From Calendula officinalis (lineage: Eukaryota > Streptophyta > Magnoliopsida > Asterales > Asteraceae), in NCBI GenBank assembly GCA_963853835.1, contig OY970830.1, positions 36,417,966 through 36,481,965 on the forward strand: a DNA stretch of 64,000 bases, written 5' to 3'. Every line of letters begins with the position of its first letter. Within the stretch, counting starts at the first letter, position 1. The notes below the pieces were generated by a model. That model was not told the DNA's origin, made no database searches, and was given only the letters and a program-made list of their open reading frames with translations. Of this stretch, positions 12,010-22,365 are shown piece after piece. The translations under genes and the position numbers were made by a program.

Positions 12010-12353
12010 TGTTAGGGTCAATTTAGTTGTATCAAATAGTTAGAGGGCTAGATATGACAAGTTGTAATAGTTTTAATCTAGTCATTAGCCTTAGTCAAAT
12101 GGAGTCAAGCTTAATTAGTGTTAATTAAGCTTGTTTAGCTATGAGGTATAAATACCTTATGTTAAGGCTTAATTTGTAAGCTTTCCATTCATTAACTGAG
12201 ATAACACATTTGAAAGCTCCAACATTCCCTCCATCTCTCTCAACTAACTCACACACACTCAAACACCAAGAACACACACACTTAAGCAAATCTTCTATTT
12301 CTCACCTTGAATCATCATGAATTAGCTCAATCTTAGTGAATTACGATCTAACA
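12010..12353 (+). repeat. 3' LTR of the non-coding Copia-type element
   Basis: 344 bp, same termini as the 5' LTR, preceded by the polypurine tract and followed by TSD ACGTT. Confidence 0.95.
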
Positions 12354-12412
12354 ACGTTGTTGCATGTGAAATATCTAAAAATTTCGGAATAGTGTTCAAT
12401 TTTTTTTGTTAT

Positions 12413-12568
12413 GGGTTTTGATAATGACAGCCCTTAGGGCTGTCAAAAGAAATGCATAAAACTGTTGTACATCCATCCATAACCGACTCCTCGATTTTCG
12501 GAATTACTCATTTGTACAATTTTTAATTTACTTAGAGACAGCCCTTATGGCTGTTATTATCAAAACCC
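12413..12568. mobile_element. 156-bp MITE, family A, copy 1
   Basis: Inverted termini GGGTTTTGATAATGACAGCC and ATTATCAAAACCC. A full-length relative of the same 156-bp length is at 60245-60400. The flanks are T-rich and resemble each other (TTTTTTGTTA / TTTTTTATTA), suggesting an imperfect duplication of about 9-10 bp as in Mutator-type elements. An internal AGCCCTTAGGGCT palindrome follows the left terminus. It has no coding capacity. Confidence 0.88.
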
Positions 12569-13425
12569 TTTTTTTATTAGTGTAAGTAACACCTACAGAA
12601 AAATAATATGCATCCGATGATACTTTATAATTATTTTTTTTGTCCGCCACTGCTAGAAGTTACAAAATAATTCCATGGATTAAACTTGGGCAGCGACGGT
12701 GATGGCAGGAGGAAACTACACGTGGCGGGTTGTTAGAAAAACAAAGATGTGGGGGACTGAAAGCCAGGTAGATGAGTTGGAACTTGGAAATCATGAAAGT
12801 GGGGAACCTACGTTGTTAACATGAATATTAATTTTTCATTTTTACCATATTTTGTTTACTAGCCTTAATTATTTATTTTTCTTGTTTAATATTCCTTACT
12901 GTTTGATAAAAAATATTATTATTTCTATTTTAGATTAATTTTTAAAAGATAATTAATAGTAAATATGTGGTAATATTTTGATATCCGAATTTAGAATATT
13001 AAAGATCCACTATTCAAAATTTCGGATATCTGAAATTCAGACACTGTATATCCGAAAACCCAAATGTCCAAACTTCCGAATATGTAGTTTTGAACACGGG
13101 GTTTTTAGTCATTTTACCTTTATCTTCCTTAATGATCAACCTGTTTTTCTAAATTTTTGAGTTTGGTCAAATTTGTAGAAATATTGACTAGATTTAACCA
13201 GAAAATGTATAATTAAAATATAAAAGTACATAAAACTTGTATTGCTTTCACACTGTCAATTACCGTCAATTATAGTAGGGTGTTTTGAATATGATGAATC
13301 CAAGCCACATCTATATTACCATTGAACTCAACGCAAGTATACCCAATCGCCAAATTAATTCCTAATTTGGTAAGAATTAACACTAAATTAATGAATTAGA
13401 GAATTAAATTGATATTTTTTAAATT
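12569..13425. other. No gene recognised
   Basis: AT-rich intergenic DNA. A short run of related GGATATC/CCGAAT words near 12980-13085 is noted, but no element ends or protein relics were found. Confidence 0.55.
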
Positions 13426-13632
13426 GGGTTTTTCTAACGTATGCCCCTGTGGCATACGATAAAGGCAATTAATGAAGCAGTAATTTCCTTTTAAACATAA
13501 AGACGTACTAAATGCATCTTCTAAAAATTATAGGAGTTAGAGTTAATTAATGTTATTCAATAAATATTAGGAAATTACTGCTTCATTGAATGCCGTTATC
13601 GTATGCCCCAGGGGCATACGTTAGAAAAACCC
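13426..13632. mobile_element. MULE-type MITE with 9-bp TSD, family B, copy 1
   Basis: Inverted termini GGGTTTTTCTAACGTATGCC and its complement at the right end. The flanking 9-bp duplication TTTTAAATT is at 13417-13425 and 13633-13641. The length is 207 bp with no coding potential. Terminal sequence and TSD length point to the Mutator superfamily. Confidence 0.9.
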
Positions 13633-13735
13633 TTTTAAATTTAGAGAATAATCCGATCAATTAAATTTAAAGTATTAAAATACATTTTAACATAAATAAG
13701 TATATATATTCTTATATCATTGGACAATACACAAA

Positions 13736-13808
13736 TGTCAAAATCAAGTGATGATATAAAGACAGAGAATTAGTGGATGACACATGTCAAGTTTATAAAT
13801 GAGTAAGC
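13736..13808 (+). repeat. Dispersed repeat, copy 1
   Basis: A segment of about 73 bp (TGTCAAAATCAAG...ACATGTCAAGTTTATAAATG...AGTAAG) recurs in diverged form at 63469-63543 in the same orientation. No terminal structure was seen; it may be part of a larger unclassified element. Confidence 0.6.
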
Positions 13809-13884
13809 TTATGGATATGCACAAATTATAAACACAAATATCATTTCTCTTACAAATTTTATGTATTGTCTTCATTTTTTGAAA

Positions 13885-14113
13885 GGCTTTTTCTAACTTA
13901 TGCCCTAGGGGCACATACTACCAAATAATAAAAGACTTTTATGCCCTGCATTTAATTTATAAAAACCCCTCACTTTTTAATTATAGTAAGGGTAAAGTAG
14001 GTATTACAAGATGTCTAGGAAGCCATTAATACAAAATATCAAGTATAAAAGGAAATTATGAGGCATTAAATGTTCGTTGATGTATGCCTAGGGGGCATAC
14101 AATAGAAAGACCC
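13885..14113. mobile_element. MULE-type MITE with 9-bp TSD, family B, copy 2
   Basis: Termini GGCTTTTTCTAACTTATGCC and GGGGGCATACAATAGAAAGACCC are related to those at 13426-13632. The 9-bp duplication TTTTTGAAA is exact at 13876-13884 and 14114-14122. The length is 229 bp, non-coding. Confidence 0.9.
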
Positions 14114-14122
14114 TTTTTGAAA

Positions 14123-14635
14123 AAGCAATTATCACAAAACAGACTCAAAACACATGTACATAATATCCAAAGGAGGACCATTAAAACATAGCAAAAACGT
14201 TATTGCCTTTTTATGTATTGTCTTTACTTTTATATTGTACACGGTTAATGAATATTATCAATTATCAATATTTAATATATCGATTGTACAAATAAGGAAA
14301 ATATATAAATTGTAGCCTTAATTGCACATCTTGAATATTGAAGTAGCATATGCTGCAACTGTATCTTTGGGGCTCCCATTCCTTTGCTTGTAAACTAAGG
14401 TATCACTTTGAGTTGAACCCAAGATCTGAATATGTTTTTTTAATCCGAAAAAAATATAGGAAAATGCTTATCATTTTATTACCAAGTGATAGTATATTTT
14501 AATACGAAGTAGTATAATTGTAATAATTTAATTTGTTTATAGCAAAATGATTTTCTAAGTGAAAAATCGCAACCATCTTATTAATTTTGTATTCTGGGGT
14601 AATTTTTGACTAAATATAGCCATCTATTTTTTTTA
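14123..14635. other. No gene recognised
   Basis: AT-rich intergenic DNA without recognisable features. Confidence 0.55.
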
Positions 14636-14800
14636 TGAGTAAACTATACTGATGGTTCTTGTGGTCTTCTAAAAATTTTAGATTTAATCCCTAAGTTTCA
14701 AAAAGTACATAGAAAGTCCCTAAATACGACATATTTTCACATTTTTGGTATTGTTAAAAATACTAAATGTTGTTAAATGTCTCCGTTAAATTTGGTAATA
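14636..14800 (+). mobile_element. Truncated MULE terminal sequence
   Basis: GAGTAAACTATACTGATGGT followed by TCTTGTGGT and a 'CCCTAAGTTTCAAAAAGTAC' stretch resembles the long termini of the MULEs at 16082-17330 and 48338-49305. Only one end is visible and no duplication was found. Confidence 0.5.
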
Positions 14801-14848
14801 TGTGAATGCTTGAACCAAATTAAAGACATTGAGAAAAAGCGGATCTTA

Positions 14849-16003
14849 GGGCTGTCAAAACATGACACGACACGATAAAAATACACGAAACGAAATGAAA
14901 TTGGCACGAAACTGAAATTTGAATTCATGTTCGTGTCGTGTTCGTGTTGTGTAAAAGAAACACGTGTTGGAAAATTTTTGGACACATATAATTATATATT
15001 TAAGTATATATAATTAATGGTTGGTATGTCCAAAATAGAGTGTGGTGAATGAGATATCGACTCTCAAAGTGGGGTGTATGGAACAAAGAAATAAAACAAA
15101 TGAACTAGTGGGAACTTGAACCTATTCACGCTCGTCTCCCGGGTTTCATGTTGGTTCGGTTTTGCCACTCAGTTTTGCCACTTGGTTTAGTGGAGTGTAT
15201 TCAAATAATATTATTGATAATAATATTTATATTTTAATGTTTGTGATTAAAATATATATTTGAATTTGTGGTTTTATTTTCTTTGTATTGAATTGAAATA
15301 ATGACCATAATTACATTAATGTAGGTCATTATACCCATGATCATATTCTAGTATAAATAGAGATGGTGTGGTTCATTTGTAAAACACACATTCACCAACT
15401 TGTCTACACCCACTTACAAGCATCACAATTTGCTCTCTCCATTTTTAGTGTTCCTTAAACACAAGAACTTTCGATAAGTGTTCGGGCTTGGATTATATTC
15501 GGTAGTGTAAAACTACTCGATCGGTTGTTTTACCCTAGGAAATAGACAACGAATCTATTTTAAGGGGATCGTGAATTTCACGAGACTCAACCAAAACTTG
15601 TTTCTTCTTTGTTTTCTACATATTCTTGTTTCAATCTTGTATTTATTTAGTCATTTCCCAATTGTATTGTATTTTATTTAATGAAAATTGGTATTAGCTC
15701 CTACAACACGAAGTCGTGTCATTTCGTGTTCGTGTTCAGAGATTAACACGAAATTGACACGGTAGTTATGATTTTGTCGTGTTTTTCGTGTTTGTCGTGT
15801 TTTTAGCTTGTAATAAGTAAGAAATTTGTTATTTATTTTGTGTTTGTCGTGTTTATCGTGTTTATTATTTTTTTAATCGTGTCATGTTCGTGTTACCAAA
15901 ATAAAACACGACTTCGTGTCGTGTTGTTTTCGTGTTGAACGAATTCGTGTCGTGTCGTGTTATCCAGAAACACGAAACGATAGCACGATTTGACAGCCAT
16001 GCT
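14849..16003. mobile_element. hAT-like MITE carrying a solo LTR
   Basis: The ends are GGGCTGTCAAA... and ...TTTGACAGCCATGCT, flanked by an exact 8-bp duplication GGATCTTA (14841-14848 and 16004-16011), the hAT signature. The element's own sequence, about 410 bp, is rich in CGTGTCGTGT / ACACGACACG words. The remaining 741 bp plus a 5-bp duplication is an inserted LTR. No transposase is present. Confidence 0.85.
14965..15705 (+). mobile_element. Solo Copia-like LTR (741 bp)
   Basis: TGTTGGAAAATTTTTGG...GCTCCTACA with exact 5-bp duplications ACACG at 14960-14964 and 15706-15710. A TATA-like TATAAATAGAG lies near 15353. No internal region remains, as expected after LTR-LTR recombination. It sits inside the hAT-like MITE. 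Confidence 0.88.
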
Positions 16004-16011
16004 GGATCTTA

Positions 16012-16081
16012 AACAGAAAGCTTGGATTAAGTGGGCAGTTGAAGGGGAAGAGAATTCCAAGTTTTTCCATGGTATTATTAA
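16012..16081 (+). pseudogene. LINE fragment upstream of the RT domain
   Basis: It reads LKQKAWIKWAVEGEENSKFF followed by HGIIK, the conserved linker between the endonuclease and RT domains of plant L1-type LINEs. It is cut on both sides by insertions. Confidence 0.75.
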
Positions 16082-17330
16082 GAGTAAATTATACGGATAG
16101 TCCCTGTGGTTTAATCTAACTTTTGTATTTAGTCCCTAAGTTCTAGAAATTACACCCGCGGTCACCGTGGTTTGGACTTCGTATCAGTTTTGGTCCCTAA
16201 CGATAACTGTCGTTAAAAATGGCTGTTAAGCCTAGACATGTGCAAAGCACATGAGAAGAATTTAGTCTTTTTACCCTCCGCATCATCTTCATCTTCCTCA
16301 TCATCACCATTAGCAAAAAATCCTCTCCATCGCATAACAAGCACCACCACCGCCAATTTTCTGATCGACAACTTCATTTTTTGTTGACTGTATCTGATCG
16401 TCAACAAAGGAATTCGGGAAAGATGGTTACTTAGGGATTTGGTAAGATCTCCGGCGATCGGTCAACCCCACAAAATCAGATTTGAAAATCGAGGGGGAGA
16501 GAGAGATTGATGTTGCTATTGTAATTACTATTATTGTAATTTGGGTTTGGATTGACAATTATGCCATTGACAGAATTGATGCACCGTTGTTCAAGAGACT
16601 GGAAGTCAATGGGTTCCATTTGGTTGTCGAGAATGATTGGATTCGCTGGAAAAAGGAAGGTGCAGAGGCGTGGAGTTCTGGCAAGGTTGTGACGGTCGTA
16701 TTCTTCAAACATGTGCCAGAGATCTTCATCGGATTTTACTAAAATTAATGCATCGAGGTCCTCGAGTAACTGGTACTTGAGGACTACATCACCTTGAATT
16801 AGGCTGCTTAGCTTCCTCATAAGATCTACAAATTTAAAATTAATAAGAAATAAATTAAGTTATAATGCCAACAGCGTTTTTAATAAAATGGAGATTTCTT
16901 CAGATTTGAAAATCGATTTCAATACCCACAATATCGATTTCTTCAGACACTGCTCCGGCTACGTCTGGTCGTCTTCTCCGACCTTCCTCTGAAACGGTTC
17001 GTCTTTTCCTACTATTTAAACATCAACAAAAATGAAGTTGTCGATCAGAAAATTGATAGTGGTGGTGCTTGTTATGCTATGAAGGAGAGGATTTTTTGTT
17101 AATGGTGATGATGAGGAAGATGAAGATGACGAGGAGGGTAAAAGGACTAAATTACCCCCATGTGCTTTGCATATGTCTAGATTTAACAGCCATTTTTAAC
17201 GGCAGATAGCGTTAGGGACCAAAACCGATAGAAAGTCCAAACCACGGTGACCACGGGTGTAATTTCTGGAACTTAGGGATCAAATTCAAAACTCGGGTCA
17301 AACCACAGGGAATATCCATGTAATTTACTC
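16082..17330. mobile_element. Pack-MULE with long terminal inverted repeats
   Basis: The ends are GAGTAAATTATACGG... and ...TGTAATTTACTC, flanked by the exact 9-bp duplication TATTATTAA (16073-16081 and 17331-17339), diagnostic of Mutator-like elements. Terminal inverted repeats extend roughly 300 bp on each side (16082-16400 and 17010-17330), including matching CCTCATCATCACC / GGTGATGATGAGG stretches. No transposase is present. The centre carries a piece of a host gene with a PB1 domain on the minus strand. Confidence 0.9.
16476..16830 (-). pseudogene. Captured PB1-domain (octicosapeptide/Phox/Bem1p) gene fragment
   Basis: The minus-strand frame 16476-16820 reads as the second half of a plant PB1 domain: LKYQL, then EDLDALILVKSDEDLWHMFE (the acidic OPCA-type region), then a PRLCTFLFP strand and a downstream LEQRCINSVNGII block. 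The start of the domain is missing. An intron acceptor TTTGTAG is preserved just upstream near 16823, so genomic DNA rather than cDNA was copied. Compared with the usual KYQL..PEDLDAL, a proline codon appears to be lost. PB1 domains mediate protein pairing in signalling proteins. This copy lacks promoter and N-terminus and is probably a passive passenger of the MULE. Confidence 0.8.
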
Positions 17331-17456
17331 TATTATTAATTAACCATAACATTTTGAGAAGTATGGTAACATGGGGGTGTAACTCATCATTCATAGCTTT
17401 AATTCCAAAAAACGCCTCCGGCCACCCCATATCCTTCAACGAATTTAGGCCTACAA
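17331..17456 (+). pseudogene. LINE fragment, start of the RT domain
   Basis: It translates to GCNSSFIALIPK and continues to FRP before being interrupted at 17457. The reading continues at 26630 with SLLNCMYKIVAKILANRF, so removing the solo LTR and one TACAA copy rejoins the LINE. Confidence 0.8.
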
Positions 17457-17624
17457 TGTAACGACCCGCATTTTTGTAAATAAATAAATTATGTAAAAAT
17501 ATGATAATTATGGATAAATCATTTAGAACACGTGGAAATTGGTTTCGTGTCATTTAGATATCGTATGGGAAAGTTATGGACGAAACCGGGTTAAGACAAG
17601 AACCGAAAACACTACAAGAAAACA

Positions 17625-18262
17625 ACAAAATAGCAACGGAAGAGTGCTACGGAAGTCATTTTCGTTGCTAAATTGCTACGGTTTATACTACGGAATGATT
17701 TTTCGTGGTAAAGTTACTACGAAATTTGCCATGAATTGAAAATTCCATAGCGAACCCAAGAATTACTACGGTTTTGTCACGAAAACAAAATCTGTTGCTA
17801 TCTTGCAACCGCATTTGCTATGGAGTGGCGTTTCATTGCTGTTTAGCTATGAAAATATCTATGAAAAAATATTCCGTGGTTATTTTGCTAGGAAAATAAC
17901 TACAAAAATATATTCCGTGGTTATTTTGCTATGAAATAATAATCCGTTGTTATTTTGCGATGACTTTTTTCTACGAAATTATTTTCCATAGCTAGTTTAC
18001 TATGGAATGAAAGTTCATAGTTAAGTTGCTACAGAATCCAACTACGGAACTGCGGTCCGTAGTTATTTTACAATGGAATAAATATCCATTGGTATTTTTG
18101 TTACGAATTCTGTTACGCCCTGCATTTCCATAGGTAGTTTGCTATGGAAAGTACGTGTATAGCTATTTTGCAACGGAACTCTGTTACAAAACTTACTCTC
18201 GTAGTTGTGTTGCTAATCTGATACGAAATTTTGTTACACAATAAATTTGCTACGGAAATTAA
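17625..18262 (+). repeat. CACTA left subterminal repeat array
   Basis: Dense diverged copies of TTGCTACGGAAT-like and CCATGGCTATTTTGCTA-like motifs in both orientations. In CACTA elements such arrays bind the element's TnpA-type protein; that role is family knowledge, not visible here. Confidence 0.8.
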
Positions 18263-18265
18263 TAC

Positions 18266-18438
18266 TGTAAGATTCGTCCCACATTGGTTGGAGAGGGGAA
18301 CAAAACACTCCTTATAAGGGTGTGGATACCTCTCTTAGCATGAGGCCTTTTGGGTGGAAGTGGTCCATACCAAGAACAAAACCGTGCGCCGGTGGGCAAA
18401 GCGGACAATATTGTGCTACGGGGTTCTGGGATGTTACA
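18266..18438 (+). repeat. Short LTR-like (TRIM-type) sequence
   Basis: 173 bp from TGTAAGATTCGTCCCACATT to GGATGTTACA, containing GTTGGAGAGGGGAAC and CCTTATAAGGGTGTGG. It resembles a short, widely conserved plant LTR remembered from other genomes. The flanking 5-mers do not match, so it is either the end of a rearranged element or a remnant. It lies at the junction between the CACTA subterminal array and the chromovirus pol fragment. Confidence 0.5.
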
Positions 18439-20188
18439 AAAGGTACACGACTCACGATTTGGAATTGGCGGTGATAGTGTTTGCTTTAAAGTTATGGAGA
18501 CACTACTTATACGGTACGAGGTGTACGTTGTATACGGATCACAAAAGCCTTCAATATGTTTTCACTCAAAAAGACCTAAATATGAGGCAAAGAAGATGGA
18601 TCGAATTGATACAAGATTATGATTGTGAAATTGTCTACCATGCGGGGAAGGCCAACGTGGTAGCCGACGCCTTAAGCCGAAAGGTGCATGAAAAGCCGAT
18701 TAAAGGAAAGCTAACACGTATTGAAGTAGTCTCGAGTATATTAGAGCGAATCAAGAATGCCCAACGGGAAGTGATGGAAAAAGATGAGTTAAGGCAAGAA
18801 CGATTGGGAAAGAACCAACATTTTGTGGAAAATAAGCAAGGGTTGAAAATCGTGGGTGGTCGAATTTGGGTTCCCAAGTTCGGGGGTACCCGAAAGGAGT
18901 TACTAAACGATGTTCATAAGTCTAAGTATTCGATCCACCCGGGAAGTACAAAAACGTATCAAGATATGAAGAAGATGTATTGGTGGCCCGGGATGAAGGC
19001 AAGAGTGGCAAAGTATATTTCTAAGTGTGCCACGTGTGCACAAGTAAAAGCCGAACATCAAGTACCTTACGGGGTAGCTCAATCGTTGCAAATCCCAGCC
19101 GGAAAATGGGATGATATAACAATGGATTTTATTGTTGGATTGCCAAAAACAAGCAAGAACCACGACGCCATTTGGGTCATTGTTGACCGTTGACCAAAAG
19201 TGCATTATTCTTGGCAATTCGGGAAACCATGCCACTTGAGAAGTTGGCAAAGTTGTATGTGGATGAAGTGGTGAGACTTCATGGAGTCCCGTTGTCGATT
19301 TTGTCCGATAGAGACGCGAGGTTTACCTCGAGATTTTGGAGATCGTTGCAAGAGGAGTTGGGAACGAAATTGCGGTTGAGTACGGCATACCACCCGCAAA
19401 CCGATGGTCAAAGCGAGAGAACCATTCAAACGGTTGAAGATATGCTAAGATCGTGTGTGCTAGATTTTGGAGGTAAATGGGATGAACATTTACCGTTAGT
19501 TGAGTTCTCCTACAATAATAGTTATCAATCGACCGTTAAGATGCCACCTTATGAGGCGTTGTATGGAAGGAAATGTACGACTCCATCGTGTTGGCTCGCG
19601 GGTGAGACGAAACTCACGGGTCCCGAGATTGTAAGGTTGACCAATGAAAAGATTGGGATAATCCAAACCAATATGAAAATCGCCCAAGATCGACAAAGAA
19701 GCTACTCGGGTTTGAAAAAGAGACCATATGATTTGAATGTTGGAGACATGGTGATGTTGAAAGTATCGCCTTGGAAAGGCGTAATGCGGTTTGGTAAGAA
19801 AGGCAAGTTGAGCCCAAGGTATGTTGGCCCGTTTAAGATTTTGAAACGGGTTGGTTTGCAAGCTTTCAAGTTAGAACTCCCACCCGAACTTCAAGGTGTT
19901 CACGATACGTTTCATGTAAGTTATTTGAAGAAGTTCGTGGGTGAGGTTGAAAATATAATTCCGTTACAAGAGTTGCGGGTTGATGCCCCGAACCGATTGA
20001 TTGAGGAACCCGAAGCCATACTAGAGTCAAAAACCAAGAAACTTCGGAATAAAGAAATTGAATTGGTGTTGGTCAAGTGGAAGCATTCACTTGGGCCGAA
20101 CTTGACTTGGGAAGTCAAGGACGAGATTCGGAAAAGATACCCGAACTTCGTGAATTATGATGAGATTCCGAGGACGGAATCTCCTTAA
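18439..20188 (+). pseudogene. Chromovirus pol 3' part: RNase H, integrase, chromodomain (frameshifted)
   Basis: The frame to 19193 starts in RNase H (TTHDLELAVIVFALKLW, YTDHKSLQYVF, VVADALSRK). It continues into the integrase zinc finger (His-His ... CATC) and the first catalytic Asp (TMDFIVGLP). A TGA at 19191-19193 then stops it. The frame 19190-20188 carries on directly with the second Asp (SDRDARF), the Glu of DGQSERTIQ, and a C-terminal chromodomain-like tail (ILESKTKKLRNKEIELVLVK) ending at TAA 20186-20188. One missing T at about 19190 accounts for the break. Protease and most of RT are absent. The order and tail fit a Tekay/Del-type chromovirus. Confidence 0.88.
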
Positions 20189-20200
20189 GGGGTGGATAGT

Positions 20201-21847
20201 TGTAACGACCCGAATTTTGTAAATAAATAAATTGTACAAAAATACGTTAAATAAGGATAAATCGTTTAAAGAAAGTAGGAATTGGTTTCGTGTCGTTTGG
20301 ACACCGTACGAGAAAGTTATGGGCGAAACCGGGTCGAGCCAAAGATCAAAAAGTGCAGCCTTAGCTGCTCAAGAAGTTCACGGCGCGAACTAATATTCGC
20401 GATCGCGAACTCGATCCAGCTATTTGGGCTATCTGTCGTGAAGAACTTCCCGACCAACTCCCGATCGCGAAGTTCGCGTATGCAACGGAGTTCGCGACGC
20501 GAACTTGATAACGATCGTGAACTCTGCCCGACACCAGCATTTAATTCGGGAAAACCTCATTTATGTCATATGAAACCCTAGTTTTCTTCTCTCTTTTAGT
20601 GTGTGCGATTTCTGAGTAAAAAGGGGTGTTTGGAACTCAATCTTCATCAAATCTTGGTGATTCTTGCTCCTTGTTGAAGAACAAAGGTAAATCTTCATAT
20701 CTCTTGAGTTTTTAACCATAGATTCAAGTGGGGAAAGCTTGAATCTTAAACCCTAGTTTTGGATTTGTCCATGAATGGTTAAATGGAAGTAATATAACTT
20801 AGATCTATGGTATTTTAACAAGGAAAACGTGGTCATATTATGGATACACGAAAATATGGTGATTTATGAAATTAGGGTTTGGTAACTTTGGGGAAAATGG
20901 TGCTAGTAGTTGACTAGCCATGGATTATATAGTTAGTATTGATGATTGATGCAAACCATTGTATTGGTTTGATAATAGGTTGTTGGTTGAAGGATTTGAG
21001 GCATTCAAATCTTGAGAAGTGATATTGGTGTTCAAGGAACACAACATTGGATAAGCTTAGCTAAGGTGAGTACATGTGACTTTTAAACTGGGTACATAGC
21101 TAGTAAATTTTTTTATGACCTAATGATTTTGTCGAGTCTTTAAGTAATTTAGTCATTTATGTGTTTTATGATGAATTGCTTGTTTGATAACGAAATGATT
21201 GATTGATTGAGAAATGATGGAGCTATAAGCTCATACCGATAAAAGATAAGTAATGATGATGTCCCTAGAGCCGTAGTAGATTGGAGGCATTCCGGTTACT
21301 ACGGTACCTTAAGGTTAGTGGTAGATTGGAGGCATTCCGATTACCCAATACCTATGAGTCCCGGTAGATTGGAGGCATTCCGATTACCGTGGATATGATG
21401 GTCTTGATAGATTGGAGGCATTCCGATTATCTTGACATTGGCCAATGATGAAAGTGATAAAGTGACCCAAAACAAACTTAGTAATATTATTCTAAGATTA
21501 AATGATATTATTTGACTAACTGTTTATCGGGTCTAAAACCCATGTATCTCACGAGGCAATTTTGTCTCACGTACTATGTTTGTATTTTTGCTATGTACTC
21601 AGGTTCGGGATCGAAGATCTAGGAGGCCCGTTTAGAAGAGGCCTTGTTGAGATTAGCTCGGTGTTGATGATTAGAGTCCTTATCCTATGGTTAAGATATA
21701 ATTTGTAACACCGTTTTTGTAAACTCTGATAATCTCGAACAAGAAACCTTTTCGTTTTTGTAAAACCGGCATTTGATGTTGATACAATATTATGTATTTT
21801 TGAATTAAATGATATTTAAATGTTGTTTTGAAAATTGAGGTGTTACA
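20201..21847 (+). mobile_element. Chromovirus LTR (1647 bp), followed by a PBS
   Basis: It starts TGTAACGACC, 13 bases after the pol stop and just after the purine-rich AAGGGGTGGATAG, so it is placed as a 3' LTR. It ends GTGTTACA at 21847 and is followed by a primer-binding site and leader, so it also looks like a 5' LTR. It contains a minisatellite at 21283-21440. The homologous solo LTR is at 17457-26629. Confidence 0.88.
21283..21440 (+). repeat. Minisatellite inside the chromovirus LTR (4 units)
   Basis: Four copies of TAGATTGGAGGCATTCCGAT separated by 20-35 bp of variable sequence. This array differs in sequence from those in the LTRs at 3413-3626 and 26093-26216, though it occupies a corresponding region. 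Confidence 0.88.
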
Positions 21848-21850
21848 ACT

Positions 21851-22050
21851 TGGTATCAGAGCTATAGTTTAAGTGAACTAGGTTGTGTTGACCATCCTAG
21901 ACTTAAACTGGCTTTCTCCAACAGAGTTCGTGGTATACTTAGGCAGGTTTCCTCAAAGCACATCCATCATGAAATATCAGTGGCAAGTCCATAGATCTTT
22001 CAAATGATAAGATGCATGTCAAGTTCAAAAGTCTTTGTGGGAGGTAATAT
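21851..22050 (+). other. Primer-binding site and leader downstream of the chromovirus LTR
   Basis: TGGTATCAGAGC at 21851-21862 matches the initiator tRNA-Met complement and is followed by about 190 bp of leader-like sequence. No gag follows; CACTA sequence resumes by about 22050-22200. Confidence 0.75.
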
Positions 22051-22365
22051 TCAATTTTTTTAACAAAGTTAACATGAGATCAATAGTGTGTGTTAAATTA
22101 AAGTGATTCTGGTTTTTATTCATTTGATGAGATCAATCTATTGCCTTATTCTAAATTAAAGTTAATAGTGTGTGTTAAATTTCTGATAGCTTCATATGTA
22201 ATGCAACAGCTAGAGTGATCATGGATAGAGAAACTGGTAAGTTTTTTTTAACCTAAATACATTTATTTCTTATTGAATACTTTTGAACAACAATGGCTTA
22301 TTACCACGTTAATATAAAGTGTGTTATATAATTCAATTCATAGCTGAAGGAACTTTTCCAATGCA

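Larger units (their letters stand above)
8357..12353 (+). mobile_element. Complete non-coding LTR retrotransposon (Copia-type, 4.0 kb)
   Basis: Two 344-bp LTRs (8357-8700 and 12010-12353) differ at only two positions as read here. TSD ACGTT lies at 8352-8356 and 12354-12358. The primer-binding site TGGTATCAGAGC, complementary to initiator tRNA-Met, is at 8703-8714, and the polypurine tract AAAGGGGGAGA lies just before 12010. No gag or pol frame of useful length exists between the LTRs. The interior has repeated TTCGGCCCGAA words, a TA run, a C run and several extra AGGGGGAG tracts. It therefore depends on proteins made elsewhere (LARD-like). Near-identical LTRs imply recent insertion. Confidence 0.93.

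Noticed and set aside
18635..18877. Minus-strand frames opposite the chromovirus pol
   Set aside because: Shadows of the RNase H-integrase frame.
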